Below are positions 13,267 through 13,906 of a stretch of DNA of 13,906 nucleotides, piece after piece. Location of the stretch: contig JAMCZP010000081.1 of NCBI GenBank assembly GCA_023485185.1, forward strand, positions 10,943 to 24,848, written 5' to 3'. A model generated the notes under the pieces. It searched no databases. It was not told the origin of the DNA and saw only the letters and a list, made by a program, of their open reading frames with translations. Every line of letters begins with the position of its first letter. Positions within the stretch are counted from its first letter, which is position 1. The translations under genes were made by a program, and so were the position numbers. The DNA is from Gammaproteobacteria bacterium. Lineage in GTDB: Bacteria > Pseudomonadota > Gammaproteobacteria > Pseudomonadales > Halomonadaceae.

Positions 13267-13906
13267 CTAAATAATGCCCGCTTCGCGAAGCGCCGTGCGC
13301 TGTTCAGGGGTAATGCCCAGCTCTTCCAGCACGCTTTCAGTGTGTTGGCCCAAATGGGGCGGGGCGGTGGAAGCGCTCATTTGGGCACCGTTAAAGCGAA
13401 TTGGATTGGCCACCAGATCGACATGGCCCGCTTGATTATGAGGCAAGGTCTGCTTGAGCCCGCGGGCTTTGACATGTGGGTCGTCGAATACACGATCTAG
13501 CGTGTTGATTGGCCCACAAGGAACGCCCACAGCTTCAAAGGCCGCCAGCCAGTGATCAGTGCTGCGCTGGGCTAATGCCGCTTCTAGCTGCGGGACAAGT
13601 ACAGCGCGGTTATTAACCCGGGCCCCGTTGGTAGCAAAACGTGGATCTTCTGCCAGTGCCGGCAATGAAATCACGGTGCAAAAACGCTTGAACTGTTCAT
13701 CGTTGCCGACGGCCATAATCATATGACCATCTTGGGTGGCAAACGCCTGATAAGGCACGATGTTGGGATGAGCATTACCCAACCGCTGGGGCACATTACC
13801 CGAGGTTAGGTAGTTAAGCGCCTGATTGGCGAGCACGCCAACTTGCACATCCATTAATGCCATATCTATATGGCAGCCTTCGCCACTGTCTCGGCGTTGA
13901 TAAAGC
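13267..13906 (-). CDS. Class III (CaiB/BaiF family) CoA-transferase, C-terminal part
   Basis: Partial gene: the coding frame runs off the right edge, so about the first half is missing. Family III CoA-transferases move CoA between carboxylic acids through an enzyme-bound anhydride and work as interlocked dimers. The visible part begins LYQRRDSGEGCHIDMALMD. The Asp at 13864-13866 in HIDMA aligns with the nucleophilic Asp169 of CaiB and formyl-CoA transferase. NQALNYLTSGNVPQRLGNAH and PYQAFATQDGHMIMAVGNDE follow, then DPRFATNGARVNNR, GVPCGPINTLDRVFDDPHV and a C-terminal FNGAQMSASTAPPHLGQHTE. The ATG at 13861-13863 is internal, not the start. The wording of this branch recalls succinate/glutarate-type CoA-transferases often found beside glutaryl-CoA dehydrogenase, but the substrate cannot be fixed here. 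Confidence 0.93.
   Translation of the reverse strand, partial: LYQRRDSGEGCHIDMALMDVQVGVLANQALNYLTSGNVPQRLGNAHPNIVPYQAFATQDGHMIMAVGNDEQFKRFCTVISLPALAEDPRFATNGARVNNRAVLVPQLEAALAQRSTDHWLAAFEAVGVPCGPINTLDRVFDDPHVKARGLKQTLPHNQAGHVDLVANPIRFNGAQMSASTAPPHLGQHTESVLEELGITPEQRTALREAGII

Overview
The window reads as ordinary chromosome of a gammaproteobacterium. Remembered similarity of GabT, DinD and the CoA-transferase points to a halomonad (Halomonas-like). That placement is inference from recalled family sequences; no 16S or other marker gene is present. No tRNA, rRNA, CRISPR array, transposase or phage gene was seen.

Layout. Positions 1-2280 are a toxin-antitoxin-rich edge. On the minus strand there is a VapBC module whose antitoxin is frameshifted while the toxin is intact. 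A FrnE/DsbA-type thiol oxidoreductase follows on the plus strand, then a compact CcdAB module with its own promoter and a likely operator. A strong hairpin separates these from two minus-strand genes: an exported MetX-like alpha/beta hydrolase (2287-3480) and a UbiH/UbiF/UbiI-type FAD monooxygenase of ubiquinone synthesis (3576-4760). A plus-strand block follows: SIR2-type NAD-dependent deacylase, SelO protein AMPylase, DNA polymerase IV (dinB, with a textbook LexA box), DinD, an alpha/beta hydrolase and a small YkoF-like protein. A bidirectional terminator at 10559-10578 separates this block from minus-strand gabT. Upstream of gabT lie four 15-bp tandem repeats, then a decayed EAL/GGDEF gene with two in-frame stops and a frameshift. 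The right edge cuts a class III CoA-transferase.

How the genes relate. dinB and dinD form a DNA-damage pair: the only LexA box is before dinB, so dinD may depend on read-through. The SIR2 and SelO genes are closely spaced and both encode protein-modifying enzymes. The alpha/beta hydrolase and YkoF-like gene are 9 bp apart and form a likely transcription unit. GabT stands alone, without gabD.

Most unusual: dinD and gabT, two unrelated genes on opposite strands about 2.6 kb apart, share 29 identical bases in the same reading frame (peptide SARKKLSAT in both). In gabT this seems to replace a normally conserved helix. dinD also carries a perfect 32-bp palindrome inside its coding sequence.
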